Origin: Gilichinskyi gelida | Lineage (GTDB): Bacteria > Acidobacteriota > Thermoanaerobaculia > Gp7-AA8 | Length of the DNA stretch: 64,000 nt | Direction: 5' to 3' | NCBI GenBank assembly: GCA_038040385.1 | Contig: JBBPII010000005.1 | Location: 248,001 to 312,000, forward strand | Shown here: positions 25,888-34,101 of the stretch, in pieces | How the letters are laid out: each line of letters begins with the position of its first letter | How positions within the stretch are numbered: the first letter of the stretch is position 1 | The notes under the pieces: generated by a model | Told to the model about the DNA's origin: nothing | Seen by the model: only the letters and a program-made list of their open reading frames with translations | The model's database searches: none | Made by a program: the position numbers and the translations under genes

Positions 25888-25996
25888 TACGCGAGGTTGC
25901 GAGGTAGCGCAGTCTCGCGGTTGCGCAGCGCTGCGCCAATCGCTCGATCGGCGCAACACTGCGAGACCCCGCAACCGCGATACCGCGAGACCCCGT
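25888..25996. repeat. Octamer-type hairpin (GCGGTTGC/GCGGTCTC family)
   Basis: Left arm GAGGTTGC-GAGGTAGC-GCAGTCTC-GCGGTTGC, right arm of reverse-complement units (GCAACACTGCGAGACC, GCAACCGCGATACCGCGAGACC) around a short centre. It fills the gap between the phosphatase start and the protease stop and belongs to the same unit family as 12083-12183. Confidence 0.85.
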
Positions 25997-25998
25997 TT

Positions 25999-28900
25999 TT
26001 ATTGCGCGGCGAAGAACACTGGATCGCCCGAGGCGTTGTCCACTACCGAGGCGTAGCCGAAGAGGATCGCGCCGCCGTCGGTGTGCGCGTGCAGCGTCAG
26101 CGTCGAATACGACGCCAGGTTGACGTTCGGGAAGAGCGCCGCGAGCGAGAACTGCACCGGCGCGTGCGCCGGGACGGAGACGAACGCCGACGCCACCTCC
26201 TGCCCGTAGAGGTTGACCAGCCTGGCGGTGACGCCGGTCGTGGTGTTGCTGTTGTTGTAGAAGCCGACGTTCGAGCGATACGACGAGTCGACGCGCAGGC
26301 CGGGGACGTACGCGTCGGCGCGGTAGCTCATCACCGGGTCGATCGACTGCCCGTAGGTGCCGCCGTCCGCCGTGCTGGTGTAGGTGCGGCTGGAGACCAC
26401 CGGAGCCACGAAGCCGTCGGCGGCGAGCTCCAGCGCGCCGGTGCCCGACTGTACGCCGAAGAGCGAGGCCACGTCGCGCAGCACCCGCGTCTCGCCGGCG
26501 GCGAGATTGAGCGCCGACCAGCCGGCCGCCGTGTTGTCGGTCCCCGCCGGGAGGTAGCGCCACGAGATGCGCACCGGGAAGGCGTTCGGATTCATCACCG
26601 TCACGTCGCTGCGCCAGTACGTCCCGCCGATGCCGGGAGCGCGGCCCACCGCGGGAATGACGATGCGCGACGACGACGGCGGGGCGATGCCCTGGATGTA
26701 GATCGGGTCCTGCGTCTTGTTGTTGATAACCGAGGCGTAGACGCTGATGGCGCCCGCGCTGCCGGCGGCGGCGCGCACGGTCATGCCGTCACGCGACTGG
26801 TTGGCGACGGCCGGGAAGTAGCTGGCCAGCGATCCCTGCTGGAAGTTGTTCGCCGGGACGGTCACCGTCGCGTTGGCGAGCGTCGCGCCGTTCGAGGCGA
26901 AGAGCGTGAGCGCCACACCCACCCCCAGGCCGCTGCGGTTCACCAGGCCGAGGTTGGTGCGGTAGTCGGCGTTCGACTCGATGCCGGTGACGTAGAGCGT
27001 CTGCTGCAGATCGTCGGCGCCGATCTGCGGCACCGCCTGCCCGTAGGTGCCGGTCGAGCCGGTGGTGAAGGTGCGGCTGGTGATCTTGATGTCGGGCGTC
27101 GACGCGGCGCTGGTCGCCTCGATGGCCATGGCTCCCGTGCCCGATCCGATGCCGAAGAGGTCCGGCAGCGCATTGGCGTAGGTGATCGACTGCTTCGGCG
27201 CGAGGTAGAGCGGTCGCGTCACCACCGTCCCGCCGGCGCCGGGGATGAACAGGTACTGGCCGGACGCCGCGTCGTTGCCGGCGTTGAAGAGCGTCAGCTC
27301 GGTGCGCCAGACGGAGTTGCCGATGCCGGCGGTCTGCGCCGCCGCGGAGACCAGCGAGCGGAACGGCGCGTACGCCTGCACCGTGAGGCTGCGCGACGTG
27401 CTGCTCGTGGTCGTCGCGTTCCACACCTGCACGGTGATGGTGTACGTGCCCGGCGTGGCGTAGGCGTGTTGCGGATTGCGCGTGGTGGACGTCGCGCCGT
27501 CTCCGAACCACCAGAACCACTGCGTCGGCGATCCCGACGACTGGTCGGTGAAGCTGACCGTCTCGCCGACCTTCGGCGACGCCGGGCCGAACGAAAACGA
27601 CGAGCCGACCGGCGGGGCCGGCGGGGGCGCGGGAGCGGCGACGCTCACCAGCCGGTTGGTCTGCGACTGCTGTCCGCTGCCGGACACGGCGAGGATGACC
27701 GTGTACGAGCCGGCGCCGGCGTAGATGTGCGTCGGGTTCGCCGCCGACGACGTCGCGCCGTCGCCGAACTGCCAGAGCGACGAGGTGAATGGGCCGGTGG
27801 ATTGATTGCTGAAGCTGAACAGCGTCGAGCCGGCGATGCCGCTCCCCGGCGAGACGCTGAACGCCGCGTTGATCGACGGCGCCGGCTGCGGGACGTCGAC
27901 GGTGGTCGCGCTCGATCCCGCCTCGCCGCCGCTGTTGAACGAGGCGACGTACACCTGATACGACCCCGGCGAAGCCCCGTTGAGCTGCGCCGCGATGACG
28001 TTCGCGCCCGTGCTCCCCACGCGCGTGTACGTCCCGTTCAGATACGCCAGATAGACGTAGAAGCCGCTCTCATTGTTCGAATTGTCGTTCCATTGCAGGG
28101 AAACCGAGCCGCCGCCGAGCCACGAGGCTCGCACGTTCGAGGGGGCGGCCGGCACGGTGACGGTGGGAGGCGGCGGGGGCGGTGTCGCGGCGCTGCCGTT
28201 GGGGTAGAGCCAGCGCGCGGCGAGCTGATCGTCGCTGCGCAGCGACGGTCCGAGACCGACCAGGCTGGCGAACATCAGCGCGGTGCCGTCGGAGCTGTGG
28301 CCGAAGCCGAGAGTGTGGCCGAATTCGTGCGCCACGATCTCCGCGAGGCGGCTGCTGGAGACGCCGATCGTCGGCGACACGCCGTCCTGAATGGCCAGGT
28401 TGCCTTCCACGATGTTGTACGCGGTGTAGGTCCGCTGCGGATGCTGCGCGTCGGCGGCGAAGGTCGAGGTCCAGCTCTGCGCCCCGGAGACGCCGTTGAA
28501 TCCGCCCAGGCCGACGACGCCCGAGCCGGTGAACGATCCGGCGATGTCGTTGTTCACGTCGTTGAAGAGGACCTCGTTGACGCCGTTCGGACTGCCGCTG
28601 ACGCCGCCCGGCGATCCGCTGCCGGCGCCGCCGTAGGTGTAGTTGATCTTGGCCGAGCCGTAGCCGTTCCAGGCATTCATGGCGGTCTGCACTTCATTCG
28701 CGCCGCCGCCGGCGTAGCCGGCCTGCGTGCCGTAGCTGAACCAGCGCGCGTTGCCGCCGCTGTCCATGACGAACCAGCGGTAGATGCTCGGCTCGCTGAG
28801 CAGCGTGAAATTGGCTTTGATTTTCCCTTCGCCCGGCTTCGCCAGCGACTCTTGCAGCACCGGGTTTTCGACGCCGTAGCTCGACATCGCTTTGCGTCCC

Positions 28901-29484
28901 AAGACGCGATCGCGAACGAAGGCCTCGAAGCTGTCCGCGGCGCGCTGCACGTTCTTCGCCGCGATGGGGTGGAAGGAGGCGTCGAGCAGGTGGACTTCGT
29001 CGACCACGTCATCGCGTACCCACAGCCGCTCCCCATTCATCATCCGAGCCTCGGCGAACTTGCCGACGAAGAGGTCCATGGTCTGGTAGTCGCCGCGCGG
29101 CGTCGGCGTCAGAAACGCCATGACCCGCTGGCCCGGCTCGTACGACGGCGCGCCGTAGATCTTGCTGATGCGCCCTTCGACCTCGCCGCCGATCTCGCGG
29201 ATGATGATCGTTCCGGCGGCGCTTCCCTTGAGCGTCTGCTCGACCGCCAACTTTGTTTCGGTCCAGATGCGGCCCTCGCGGGAGACGGCGCGCGTGCTCA
29301 CCACCGTGCCCTGCACGATCAGCGGCGACTTGGCCACGAGCTGCTCGTCGGTGGGCATGATGATCGTGGTCGCCGATGCGGCTGCGGCTGCCATCGCCAG
29401 GACACACGTCAACCAGTACACCCGCAGGCGAGACTTCCCCGACGTACACCCGTTCGAGAGCGGGATGCGGACGTTGAGGATCAT
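25999..29484 (-). CDS. Secreted matrixin-like metalloprotease with FnIII, PKD and duplicated C-terminal domains
   Basis: 1161 residues from ATG at 29484. Signal peptide (about 20-38: WLTCVLAMAAAAASA), a propeptide-like region, then a zinc metalloprotease with HEFGHTLGFGHS (about residues 384-395) and a Met-containing turn (GTALMFASLVGLG). Fibronectin type III (about 445-530), two PKD domains (about 545-700, each with FGDGATS...NPTH/NPQH..Y...G.YT) and two homologous C-terminal modules (about 710-930 and 935-1155; GIGNSVWRTELTLFN / GIGGTYWRSDVTVMNP). Predicted extracellular protease or adhesin; PKD and FnIII suggest binding to polymers or surfaces. Substrate unknown. Confidence 0.88.
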   Translation of the reverse strand: MILNVRIPLSNGCTSGKSRLRVYWLTCVLAMAAAAASATTIIMPTDEQLVAKSPLIVQGTVVSTRAVSREGRIWTETKLAVEQTLKGSAAGTIIIREIGGEVEGRISKIYGAPSYEPGQRVMAFLTPTPRGDYQTMDLFVGKFAEARMMNGERLWVRDDVVDEVHLLDASFHPIAAKNVQRAADSFEAFVRDRVLGRKAMSSYGVENPVLQESLAKPGEGKIKANFTLLSEPSIYRWFVMDSGGNARWFSYGTQAGYAGGGANEVQTAMNAWNGYGSAKINYTYGGAGSGSPGGVSGSPNGVNEVLFNDVNNDIAGSFTGSGVVGLGGFNGVSGAQSWTSTFAADAQHPQRTYTAYNIVEGNLAIQDGVSPTIGVSSSRLAEIVAHEFGHTLGFGHSSDGTALMFASLVGLGPSLRSDDQLAARWLYPNGSAATPPPPPPTVTVPAAPSNVRASWLGGGSVSLQWNDNSNNESGFYVYLAYLNGTYTRVGSTGANVIAAQLNGASPGSYQVYVASFNSGGEAGSSATTVDVPQPAPSINAAFSVSPGSGIAGSTLFSFSNQSTGPFTSSLWQFGDGATSSAANPTHIYAGAGSYTVILAVSGSGQQSQTNRLVSVAAPAPPPAPPVGSSFSFGPASPKVGETVSFTDQSSGSPTQWFWWFGDGATSTTRNPQHAYATPGTYTITVQVWNATTTSSTSRSLTVQAYAPFRSLVSAAAQTAGIGNSVWRTELTLFNAGNDAASGQYLFIPGAGGTVVTRPLYLAPKQSITYANALPDLFGIGSGTGAMAIEATSAASTPDIKITSRTFTTGSTGTYGQAVPQIGADDLQQTLYVTGIESNADYRTNLGLVNRSGLGVGVALTLFASNGATLANATVTVPANNFQQGSLASYFPAVANQSRDGMTVRAAAGSAGAISVYASVINNKTQDPIYIQGIAPPSSSRIVIPAVGRAPGIGGTYWRSDVTVMNPNAFPVRISWRYLPAGTDNTAAGWSALNLAAGETRVLRDVASLFGVQSGTGALELAADGFVAPVVSSRTYTSTADGGTYGQSIDPVMSYRADAYVPGLRVDSSYRSNVGFYNNSNTTTGVTARLVNLYGQEVASAFVSVPAHAPVQFSLAALFPNVNLASYSTLTLHAHTDGGAILFGYASVVDNASGDPVFFAAQ

Positions 29485-29592
29485 GGAAGGACGATTGTTA
29501 TTTGCGGAACCGGGCCGTCCCGGCGGCAATTCCAGCCATCCTCCGCCGTGCGCGGCCGGACGCGCGTGCGCCCGATCACATGAGAGGGACGA

Positions 29593-29711
29593 CCCTCATC
29601 CGGCCCTTCGCTGCGCTCAGGGCCACCTTCTCCCGCTCGCGCGGGAGAAGGCCCTCAGCGTCCCTCGCCCGCGTGAGCGGGAGAGGGTGCCGCGAAGCGG
29701 CGGGTGAGGGC
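29593..29711. repeat. CCCTCATCC...GGGTGAGGG composite palindrome
   Basis: Composite element with outer ends CCCTCATCCG and CGGGTGAGGG, plus internal hairpins CTTCTCCCGCTCGCGCGGGAGAAG and CCTCGCCCGCGTGAGCGGGAGAGG. A relative lies at 59946-60051. It covers the last 19 codons of the HAD gene, adding a repeat-encoded tail (RRFAAPSPAHAGEGR). Confidence 0.88.
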
Positions 29712-30428
29712 GTGCAGCTCCGCCAGATCCCTGATCGTGGCGTCCGGCACGATCTCCAGTCCGTGATCCACCGGCGGCGCGATGGCCGTGCCGCGCTGCA
29801 GCGGGACGAAGTGCACGCCCACCATGCCGCAGCGCTGCGCGCCGTGGACGTCGACGTAGAGGTTGTCGCCGACGAACATCATCTCCTCGTACGCCACGCC
29901 GAGCGACTGGCGCAGCGCCTCGAAGATCGAGCGCTGCGGCTTGCAGACGCCGTGCTCGTTCGAGAAGACCATGGCGTCGATCGAGGCAGCGATTCCGAGG
30001 CGATCGAGGATCTGGCGCAGCGCGGAGCCGGGCGTGCGGCCGGTGTTGCTGATCAAGCCGATGCGGAAGCCGCGCTCCTTCAGCGAGGCGACCACGTCGT
30101 CCGCGCCGGCGACGATCGACGGCAGCGTCTCCACCGCCGCGTTCGCGTACGCATGCTCCAGCGCGATCATCGTCGCCTCGTCGGCTTCGATCCCCACTCC
30201 TTCCAGAAAATGCTCGACCTGCCGGCGGCAGGGGATGTCCTCGTCGCGCGACCAGTACAGCTCCTGACAGCGGTGCCACACGTGCCGGTAGGCGCTCTCG
30301 ATGCTCTCCACGGACATGCCGAGAATGCCCGCCATCCGCTCGAGCCGCATCCGCTCATGCGCGCGCGAGGCGGCGGGGGTGTCGGTGATGAGCGTTTCCC
30401 AGAGATCGAAGGCGATTGCTTTCAGCAT
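29655..30428 (-). CDS. HAD-superfamily hydrolase
   Basis: 257 residues from ATG at 30428. HAD motif I FDLWETLI (the second catalytic Asp is replaced by Glu, DLWE, as in several subfamilies), motif II ISNTGRT (about 125-131), motif III Lys CKPQRSIFEALRQ (about 161-173) and motif IV FVGDNLYVDVHGAQRCGM (about 184-200). Cytosolic phosphatase-type enzyme of unknown substrate. The C-terminal 15-20 residues (AAPSPAHAGEG) are encoded by the dispersed repeat and are probably non-functional. Confidence 0.88.
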   Translation of the reverse strand: MLKAIAFDLWETLITDTPAASRAHERMRLERMAGILGMSVESIESAYRHVWHRCQELYWSRDEDIPCRRQVEHFLEGVGIEADEATMIALEHAYANAAVETLPSIVAGADDVVASLKERGFRIGLISNTGRTPGSALRQILDRLGIAASIDAMVFSNEHGVCKPQRSIFEALRQSLGVAYEEMMFVGDNLYVDVHGAQRCGMVGVHFVPLQRGTAIAPPVDHGLEIVPDATIRDLAELHALTRRFAAPSPAHAGEGR

Positions 30429-30485
30429 GGCTAGCAGCCGGCAGCTAGCAGCTTGCGGCTCTCCTGCGAGCTGCAAGCTGCCGGC
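30429..30485. repeat. Heptamer-type hairpin (AGCTGCC/GCTAGCA family)
   Basis: 7-nt units GCTAGCA-GCCGGCA-GCTAGCA-GCTTGCG on the left and GAGCTGC-AAGCTGC-CGGCTCA on the right form a hairpin that exactly fills the gap between the HAD gene start and the DUF2203 gene stop. Confidence 0.8.
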
Positions 30486-30782
30486 TCATTGCAGTTTCAC
30501 CCGTCCCCCGAACCCATCCTCGTACCCGTGAAAGTACTGCAGCGACTCCTCCGGATACTGCCAGCAGTAATACCCGCTGCCGTTGTCGAAATCGACGAGC
30601 CAGATGCCCTTCACGTCGATGCCCAGGCCCATGACCGAGTCCGCCCAGCGGCCGACCACGCGCTGCTGATCGCTTGCCGCCGTCTCCGGCAGGGCGTCGA
30701 CTTCGCCTACCGCTTCCTGCGTCAGGCGCTGCACCTCGGGCAGGAGCGCCGCGGCGTCTTCGTACGAGAAGGTCTTTTTCAG
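30486..30782 (-). CDS. DUF2203 family protein
   Basis: About 98 residues. The N-terminus KTFSYEDAAALLPEVQRLTQEAV and the C-terminal LGIDVKGIWLVDFDNGSGYYCWQYPEESLQYFHGYEDGFGGRV match the DUF2203 pattern (G..K....VDF......CW..GE....H....GF.GR). The best full-length start is CTG at 30780-30782, overlapping the stop of the MCE gene as CTGA; the first GTG would cut the conserved N-terminus by 16 residues. Function unknown. Confidence 0.75.
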   Translation of the reverse strand: MKKTFSYEDAAALLPEVQRLTQEAVGEVDALPETAASDQQRVVGRWADSVMGLGIDVKGIWLVDFDNGSGYYCWQYPEESLQYFHGYEDGFGGRVKLQ

Positions 30783-31417
30783 CGGCGGACCTCCGCGAGC
30801 CAGCGATCGAACTTCTCGCGCAGCTTGCGCGCCTCGGCTTTATGGTCCGTCGTCTCCAGGTCCTTCTCGGCTTTCTCGACCTTCTTCTTCAACTCCTCGA
30901 CATGCTTGTCGAAGGCGGCCTTACCCTCCTGCTTCCACTGCGGCATCTTGGCCGAGGCGGAGGCGAGCTCCTTGTCGATGGAGTCGAGCTTCTGGTCGGC
31001 GGCGCGCTTCAGCTTGTCCACGAAGGGCTGAACGGCGGCGGCGTTCTTCGCCAGCCAGCGGCTGAAGCGGTCGTCTTTGACGCGCAGCACGGCGCCGTCC
31101 TCGATCGGCTTGCCGATGGCGAAGGTGTTGGTGACCACGATGCGGCGGCCGTCGACGGCGAAGATCGAGTCGGTGACGATGGCCCGGCGGTGGCGGCGGT
31201 CGAGGCGGATGGCGACGGCCTGCTGGCCGTCGAGGGGGGTGACGTTGGTGACCCGGCCGATGATCTCGCCGTTCTCGACGATGGGATCGCCCTTGCGCAG
31301 CGCGCCGGCCTCATGGAAGACGATCGTGGCCTTGACCTCACCGCGATGAGCAAAATAGCGCGCGCCGAGCCAAACCACGGCCGCCAGCGCAATCAGGGCA
31401 AGAAGTTTGCGAAACAT
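30779..31417 (-). CDS. MCE/MlaD-domain protein
   Basis: 212 residues: N-terminal membrane anchor (about 4-22, LLALIALAAVVWLGARYF), an MCE-like domain (about 28-100; VKATIVFHEAGALRKGDPIVENGEIIGRVTNVTPL) and a long charged coiled coil (about 125-210). MlaD proteins form periplasmic hexamers that shuttle phospholipids between membranes. No MlaE/MlaF permease or ATPase lies nearby, so this is a stand-alone copy. Divergent from acpP. Confidence 0.8.
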   Translation of the reverse strand: MFRKLLALIALAAVVWLGARYFAHRGEVKATIVFHEAGALRKGDPIVENGEIIGRVTNVTPLDGQQAVAIRLDRRHRRAIVTDSIFAVDGRRIVVTNTFAIGKPIEDGAVLRVKDDRFSRWLAKNAAAVQPFVDKLKRAADQKLDSIDKELASASAKMPQWKQEGKAAFDKHVEELKKKVEKAEKDLETTDHKAEARKLREKFDRWLAEVRR

Positions 31418-31432
31418 GGCACTCTCAATTCA

Positions 31433-31463
31433 TTGCATTGGGCATTCATTTCATGTTTATGCT
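31433..31463 (+). promoter_or_regulatory. Possible promoter of acpP-fabF
   Basis: TTGCAT (31433-31438) and TTTATG/TATGCT (31456-31463) with 17-19 nt spacing in an AT-rich patch, 52 bp upstream of acpP. Matches to the sigma-70 consensus are moderate. Confidence 0.3.
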
Positions 31464-31514
31464 AAAACCCGCGGAGCACCCTGGGTTCCCCGAGATCAGA
31501 GGGAGGAGAAACCG

Positions 31515-31754
31515 ATGTCCGTTGAGGAAAGGGTCAAATCGATCATCGTCGAACAGCTCGGAGTCGACGCCGACGAGGTCACGCCCGAGGCTTCGTTTGT
31601 CGAGGATCTCGGCGCCGATTCGCTCGACACCGTCGAGCTCATCATGGCATTCGAGGAAGAATTCGGCGTGGAGATCTCGGACGACGAGGCTGAGAAGATC
31701 CGCAAGGTCAAGGACGCCGTCGAGTACATCGACAAGCGCGCCAAAACCTCCTAG
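31515..31754 (+). CDS. acpP: Acyl carrier protein
   Basis: 79 residues, start ATG 31515 after a GGAGGAG Shine-Dalgarno. Acidic four-helix protein carrying the phosphopantetheine attachment motif GADSLDTVEL (Ser about residue 37). Carrier of acyl intermediates in type II fatty acid synthesis. Directly upstream of fabF, the common acpP-fabF pair. Confidence 0.97.
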   Translation: MSVEERVKSIIVEQLGVDADEVTPEASFVEDLGADSLDTVELIMAFEEEFGVEISDDEAEKIRKVKDAVEYIDKRAKTS

Positions 31755-31769
31755 GCATTTCAATCAACT

Positions 31770-31812
31770 ATGGCCGCCGGCGTTAGCCGGCGGTCGACCG
31801 GCTGAAGCCGAT
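31770..31812. repeat. GCCGGCG-type short hairpin between acpP and fabF
   Basis: GCCGGCGTTAGCCGGC and GACCGGCTGAAGCCG form a compact GC-rich dyad in the 81-bp acpP-fabF gap. Similar GCCGGCG-rich elements occur at 49197-49262 and 58436-58527. Confidence 0.6.
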
Positions 31813-31835
31813 CGCTACACAACCCCACCGACAAC

Positions 31836-33083
31836 ATGACCAAACGCCGCGTCGTCGTCACCGGAATGGGCATGATCTCGCCGCTCGGCGTCGGCAACGA
31901 GCCGACCTGGGAAGGCCTCATCGCCGGACGCTCCGGCATCGGTCCGATCACCAAGTTCGATCCGGCGCTGTACACGACGAAGATCGCCGGCGAGGTGCAC
32001 GGCTTCAAACCCGAGCAGTGGATCGAAAAAAAGGATGTCAAGAAGTCGGACACCTTCATCCACTACGCCATCGCCGCCTCGGATATGGCCGTCGCCGACG
32101 CGCGCCTCGACTGCGCCAACACCGACAGCGACCGCTTCGGGGTGATCATCGGCTCCGGCATCGGCGGGCTGCCGCTCATCGAGGAGATGCACACCAAGCT
32201 GATGGAGCGCGGCCCCAGCCGCATCTCGCCGTTCTTCATCCCCGGCCTGATCGTCAACATGGCCTCCGGAATGATCTCCATCCGCCACGGCTGCAAGGGG
32301 CCGAGCTCCGCGCCGGCCACGGCCTGTGCCACAGGGGCGCATGCCATCGGCGACGCCTTCAAGGTCATCCAGCGCGACGAGGCGGACATCATGTTCGCCG
32401 GCGGCAGCGAGGCGGTCATCACTCCGCTGGCCGTGGGCGGCTTCGGCGCCATGCGCGCGCTCTCCACCCGCAACGACGAGCCGCAGCGCGCCTCGCGCCC
32501 GTGGGACCTCGGCCGCGACGGCTTCATCATGGGCGAGGGCGCCGGCGTCCTGATCCTCGAAACGGTCGAGCATGCGCAGGCCCGCGGCGCCCGCGTCTAC
32601 TGCGAGCTCACCGGCTACGGAATGTCCAGCGACGCGTACCACATCACTGCGCCGTCCGAGGATGCCGACGGCATGATCCGAGTGATGAATCGCGCGCTGC
32701 GCGACGCCGGGCTGACACCCGACGACATCGGATACATCAACGCCCACGGCACCTCCACGCCGGTCGGCGACAAGATCGAGACCCTGGCCATCAAAAAGGT
32801 GTTCGGCGACGCCGCGTACAAGATTCCGGTCAGCTCGACCAAGTCGATGACCGGCCACCTCCTCGGCGCCGCCGGCGGCCTGGAAGCGGCGATCGCCGTC
32901 AAGGTGCTGGAGACCGGCATCATCCCGCCGACCATCAACTACGAGACGCCCGATCCCGAGTGCGATCTGGACTACGTGCCGAACAAAGCGCGGGAGACCA
33001 CCGCGCGGCACGTGATGTCGAACTCCTTCGGCTTCGGTGGGACGAACGGGACGCTGATATTCTCGAAGTATGTCGAGTCGTGA
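31836..33083 (+). CDS. fabF: Beta-ketoacyl-ACP synthase II
   Basis: 415-residue condensing enzyme elongating acyl chains with malonyl-ACP. Catalytic Cys in PATACATGAHAIG (about residue 165), His in NAHGTSTPVGDKIE (about 304) and KSMTGHLLGAAGG (about 341), C-terminal NSFGFGGTNGTLIF. Follows acpP. The 3' end overlaps the start of the next gene by 14 nt. Confidence 0.97.
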   Translation: MTKRRVVVTGMGMISPLGVGNEPTWEGLIAGRSGIGPITKFDPALYTTKIAGEVHGFKPEQWIEKKDVKKSDTFIHYAIAASDMAVADARLDCANTDSDRFGVIIGSGIGGLPLIEEMHTKLMERGPSRISPFFIPGLIVNMASGMISIRHGCKGPSSAPATACATGAHAIGDAFKVIQRDEADIMFAGGSEAVITPLAVGGFGAMRALSTRNDEPQRASRPWDLGRDGFIMGEGAGVLILETVEHAQARGARVYCELTGYGMSSDAYHITAPSEDADGMIRVMNRALRDAGLTPDDIGYINAHGTSTPVGDKIETLAIKKVFGDAAYKIPVSSTKSMTGHLLGAAGGLEAAIAVKVLETGIIPPTINYETPDPECDLDYVPNKARETTARHVMSNSFGFGGTNGTLIFSKYVES

Positions 33084-34101
33084 GCCGTTGACCGTTGACC
33101 GTTGGCCGTGGAGCTCGGCCAACGGCCAACAGTCAACAGTCAACGACTTCGCCGCAGCATGGTTCCTCCGCGGCCCCCACGCCCAAACCATCTGGGGCCG
33201 TCTGGCCCGCCCGCGCCGCCTGGTCACCTTCCGCCGCGAGGTGCTCACCACGCCGGACGACGACGATCTGGTTCTCGATCACCTCGACGCGCCGAGCCCA
33301 ATAGTACGATTCGTACTATTACACGGGCTGGAGGGGAGCTCATACTCCGTGTACATGCAGGGACTCCTGGCGACGATCGCGCGCGCCGGCTTCGCGGCGA
33401 CGGCGATGAACTTCCGCTCCTGCGCGCGCGACCCGCGGAAGGTCGCGCGCATGTTGCCGAACCGGCAGCGGCGGCTCTATCACTCCGGCGAGACGACCGA
33501 CTTCGATTACCTGGTGCGCACCCTGCGCGCGCGCGAGCCGGACGTGCCGCTGCTCGCCATTGGCGCCTCGCTCGGCGGCAACGTGCTGCTGAAGTGGCTC
33601 GGCGAGAATCCTGGGCAGCGCGACGTCGCCGCCGCGGCGACGATGTCCGTGCCGTACGACCTCGGGGCGGGCGCGGACTTCCTCGAGCAGGGCGCCGGAC
33701 GGTTCTACGTTTCGCGGTTCCTCAGCACCCTCAGGGCCAAGGCTCTGTTGCGCGACGGCCTCGATCGCGCCGCGGTGATGCGCGCGCGGACGTTCCGCCA
33801 GTTCGACGATGCCGCCACCGCGCCGGTGCACGGCTTCACCGGCGCCGACGATTACTACGCACGCTCGAGCTCCATCCGGTTCCTCGACAAGATCACCACC
33901 CCCGCCCTCTGCATCAGCGCCGCGGACGATCCGTTTCTGCCGCGTGAAGTGCTCGAGCGCGCGCGGAGCATCGCGTCCGGTACAGTCGAATTTCGCGTGA
34001 CGGAATGCGGCGGTCACACCGGCTTCATCGCCGGCGCGCTGCCGTGGCGCTGCGAGTATTGGGCGGAGGAGCTCATCGTGCGGTGGCTGCTGGAGCGATG
34101 A
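33070..34101 (+). CDS. YheT-like alpha/beta hydrolase
   Basis: 343 residues. Hydrolase family with FVLLHGLEGSSYSVYMQGL (oxyanion region, about 80-98), the nucleophile elbow AIGASLGGNVLLKWLGE (Ser, about 161-177), CISAADDPFLP (acid) and CGGHTGF (His). Resembles the YheT/embryogenesis-associated EMB8 group; substrate unknown. The first 25 residues (SREPLTVDRWPWSSANGQQ...) are encoded by a GTTGACC-type hairpin repeat, and true homology appears to begin at DFAAAWFLRGPHAQT. ATG at 33070 lies inside fabF. Confidence 0.88.
   Translation: MSSREPLTVDRWPWSSANGQQSTVNDFAAAWFLRGPHAQTIWGRLARPRRLVTFRREVLTTPDDDDLVLDHLDAPSPIVRFVLLHGLEGSSYSVYMQGLLATIARAGFAATAMNFRSCARDPRKVARMLPNRQRRLYHSGETTDFDYLVRTLRAREPDVPLLAIGASLGGNVLLKWLGENPGQRDVAAAATMSVPYDLGAGADFLEQGAGRFYVSRFLSTLRAKALLRDGLDRAAVMRARTFRQFDDAATAPVHGFTGADDYYARSSSIRFLDKITTPALCISAADDPFLPREVLERARSIASGTVEFRVTECGGHTGFIAGALPWRCEYWAEELIVRWLLER
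33083..33150. repeat. Heptamer-type hairpin (GTTGACC family) in the hydrolase N-terminus
   Basis: GTTGACC-GTTGACC-GTTGGCC on the left, GGCCAAC-GGCCAAC-AGTCAAC-AGTCAAC on the right, around GTGGAGCTC. It starts at the fabF stop and is translated in frame as the beginning of the hydrolase. Confidence 0.9.

Noticed and set aside
25873..25974. Upstream extension of the PilZ-GAF-SpoIIE phosphatase
   Set aside because: The additional 34 codons come from the octamer hairpin and are not conserved-looking.
25081..29583. 1500-codon open frame on the plus strand opposite the large protease and phosphatase
   Set aside because: Arg/Val/Asp-rich composition typical of the antisense of high-GC genes, no family resemblance, and both genes on the other strand have clear domains.
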